A DNA stretch of 64,000 nt from JBAXTZ01 sp041666525. Lineage in GTDB: Bacteria; Bacillota; Negativicutes; JBAXTZ01. The stretch's first letter is position 1; each line of letters starts with the position of its first letter. The notes under the pieces were generated by a model. It made no database searches and had not been told where the DNA came from. It saw only the letters and a program-made list of their open reading frames with translations. The translations under genes were made by a program, and so were the position numbers. The stretch is taken from contig JBAYGT010000013.1 of NCBI GenBank assembly GCA_041666525.1, forward strand, positions 4,893 to 68,892. Direction: 5' to 3'. This document shows, piece after piece, positions 63,992 through 64,000 of this stretch.

Positions 63992-64000
63992 GGTATAATA

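Noticed and set aside
63885..64000. Terminal inverted repeat of an insertion sequence (GGGGCTGTGTAAAAAGCC)
   Set aside because: The sequence looks like IS ends, but there is no transposase in the window and the string is also a short self-complementary hairpin. The element, if any, would lie beyond the window edge.

Overview
The window reads as chromosomal DNA of a Firmicute (Bacillota), most likely a non-sporulating anaerobe of the Negativicutes type. The order rpmE, yqhQ-like, prfA, prmC, tsaC/sua5, ywlE-rpiB, ywlG, glyA, upp is the classic Firmicutes block (Bacillus ywl region), here without spoIIR. GatCAB, butyrate kinase, tryptophanase, lac-family PTS permeases and a copper-amine-oxidase-like stalk domain fit a fermentative gut-type anaerobe. 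Genus-level placement is inference. No prophage, insertion sequence with a transposase, or CRISPR array was seen. Coding density is high and nearly everything from 7.1 kb onward is on the + strand; the exceptions are a YfcC-type carrier and tryptophanase.

Layout. 0.1-6.8 kb: a solute-binding lipoprotein, a COG2403/cyclic-2,3-DPG-synthetase-like GTPase, a small lipoprotein, two tRNA-Leu genes, and an operon of a secreted tandem lipase-fold protein plus an MFS anion symporter. 6.93-7.15 kb: a promoter and a structured RNA of about 185 nt that I call a 6S RNA candidate. 7.2-18.2 kb: HD-GYP phosphodiesterase, nucleoside phosphorylase, carboxylesterase, sugar-binding lipoprotein, threonine aldolase, rarA, butyrate kinase, P-loop protein, Nudix hydrolase, xerD. 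18.3-24 kb: deoB, a zinc-ribbon membrane protein, tRNA-Arg, a VanX-type dipeptidase, EcsC-like protein, methyltransferase, Cof phosphatase, GlcNAc-type kinase. 24-30 kb: a beta-disaccharide PTS cluster (EIIB, EIIC, isoaspartyl peptidase, GH4 6-phospho-glucosidase, HPr, second EIIC) with an unusual inverted-repeat element after ptsH. 30-43.5 kb: ligA, a serine hydrolase with stalk domain, gatCAB, a Lon-type protease, an RlmD-type methyltransferase, uvrC, a Cof phosphatase. 43.5-46.3 kb: a zinc-phospholipase-C-like protein and a YfcC carrier. 46.5-54.2 kb: the rpmE-to-upp block. 54.3-63.9 kb: a third EIIC, a flavoprotein plus SDR pair, tryptophanase, an M20 amidohydrolase, PAP2 phosphatase, RbsD, GDPD, sirtuin and a hypothetical protein.

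How the genes work together. The PTS cluster imports and phosphorylates a beta-linked disaccharide (cellobiose or chitobiose type), the GH4 enzyme splits it, and HPr supplies phosphate; no EIIA gene is visible. deoB, the nucleoside phosphorylase, upp, rbsD and rpiB together point to active nucleoside and pentose salvage. GatCAB, prfA, prmC, tsaC and rpmE form the translation part.

Most interesting observations: (1) a single-chain fusion of a YwlE-like phosphatase with RpiB in which the nucleophilic cysteine of the phosphatase loop is Asp; (2) a secreted protein with two lipase-fold halves that have both lost the nucleophile serine; (3) the 6S RNA candidate; (4) four related inverted-repeat arms downstream of ptsH; (5) a membrane-anchored protein retaining the zinc-ligand pattern of phospholipase C; (6) three lac-family EIIC permeases, one with Asn in place of a substrate-binding His.
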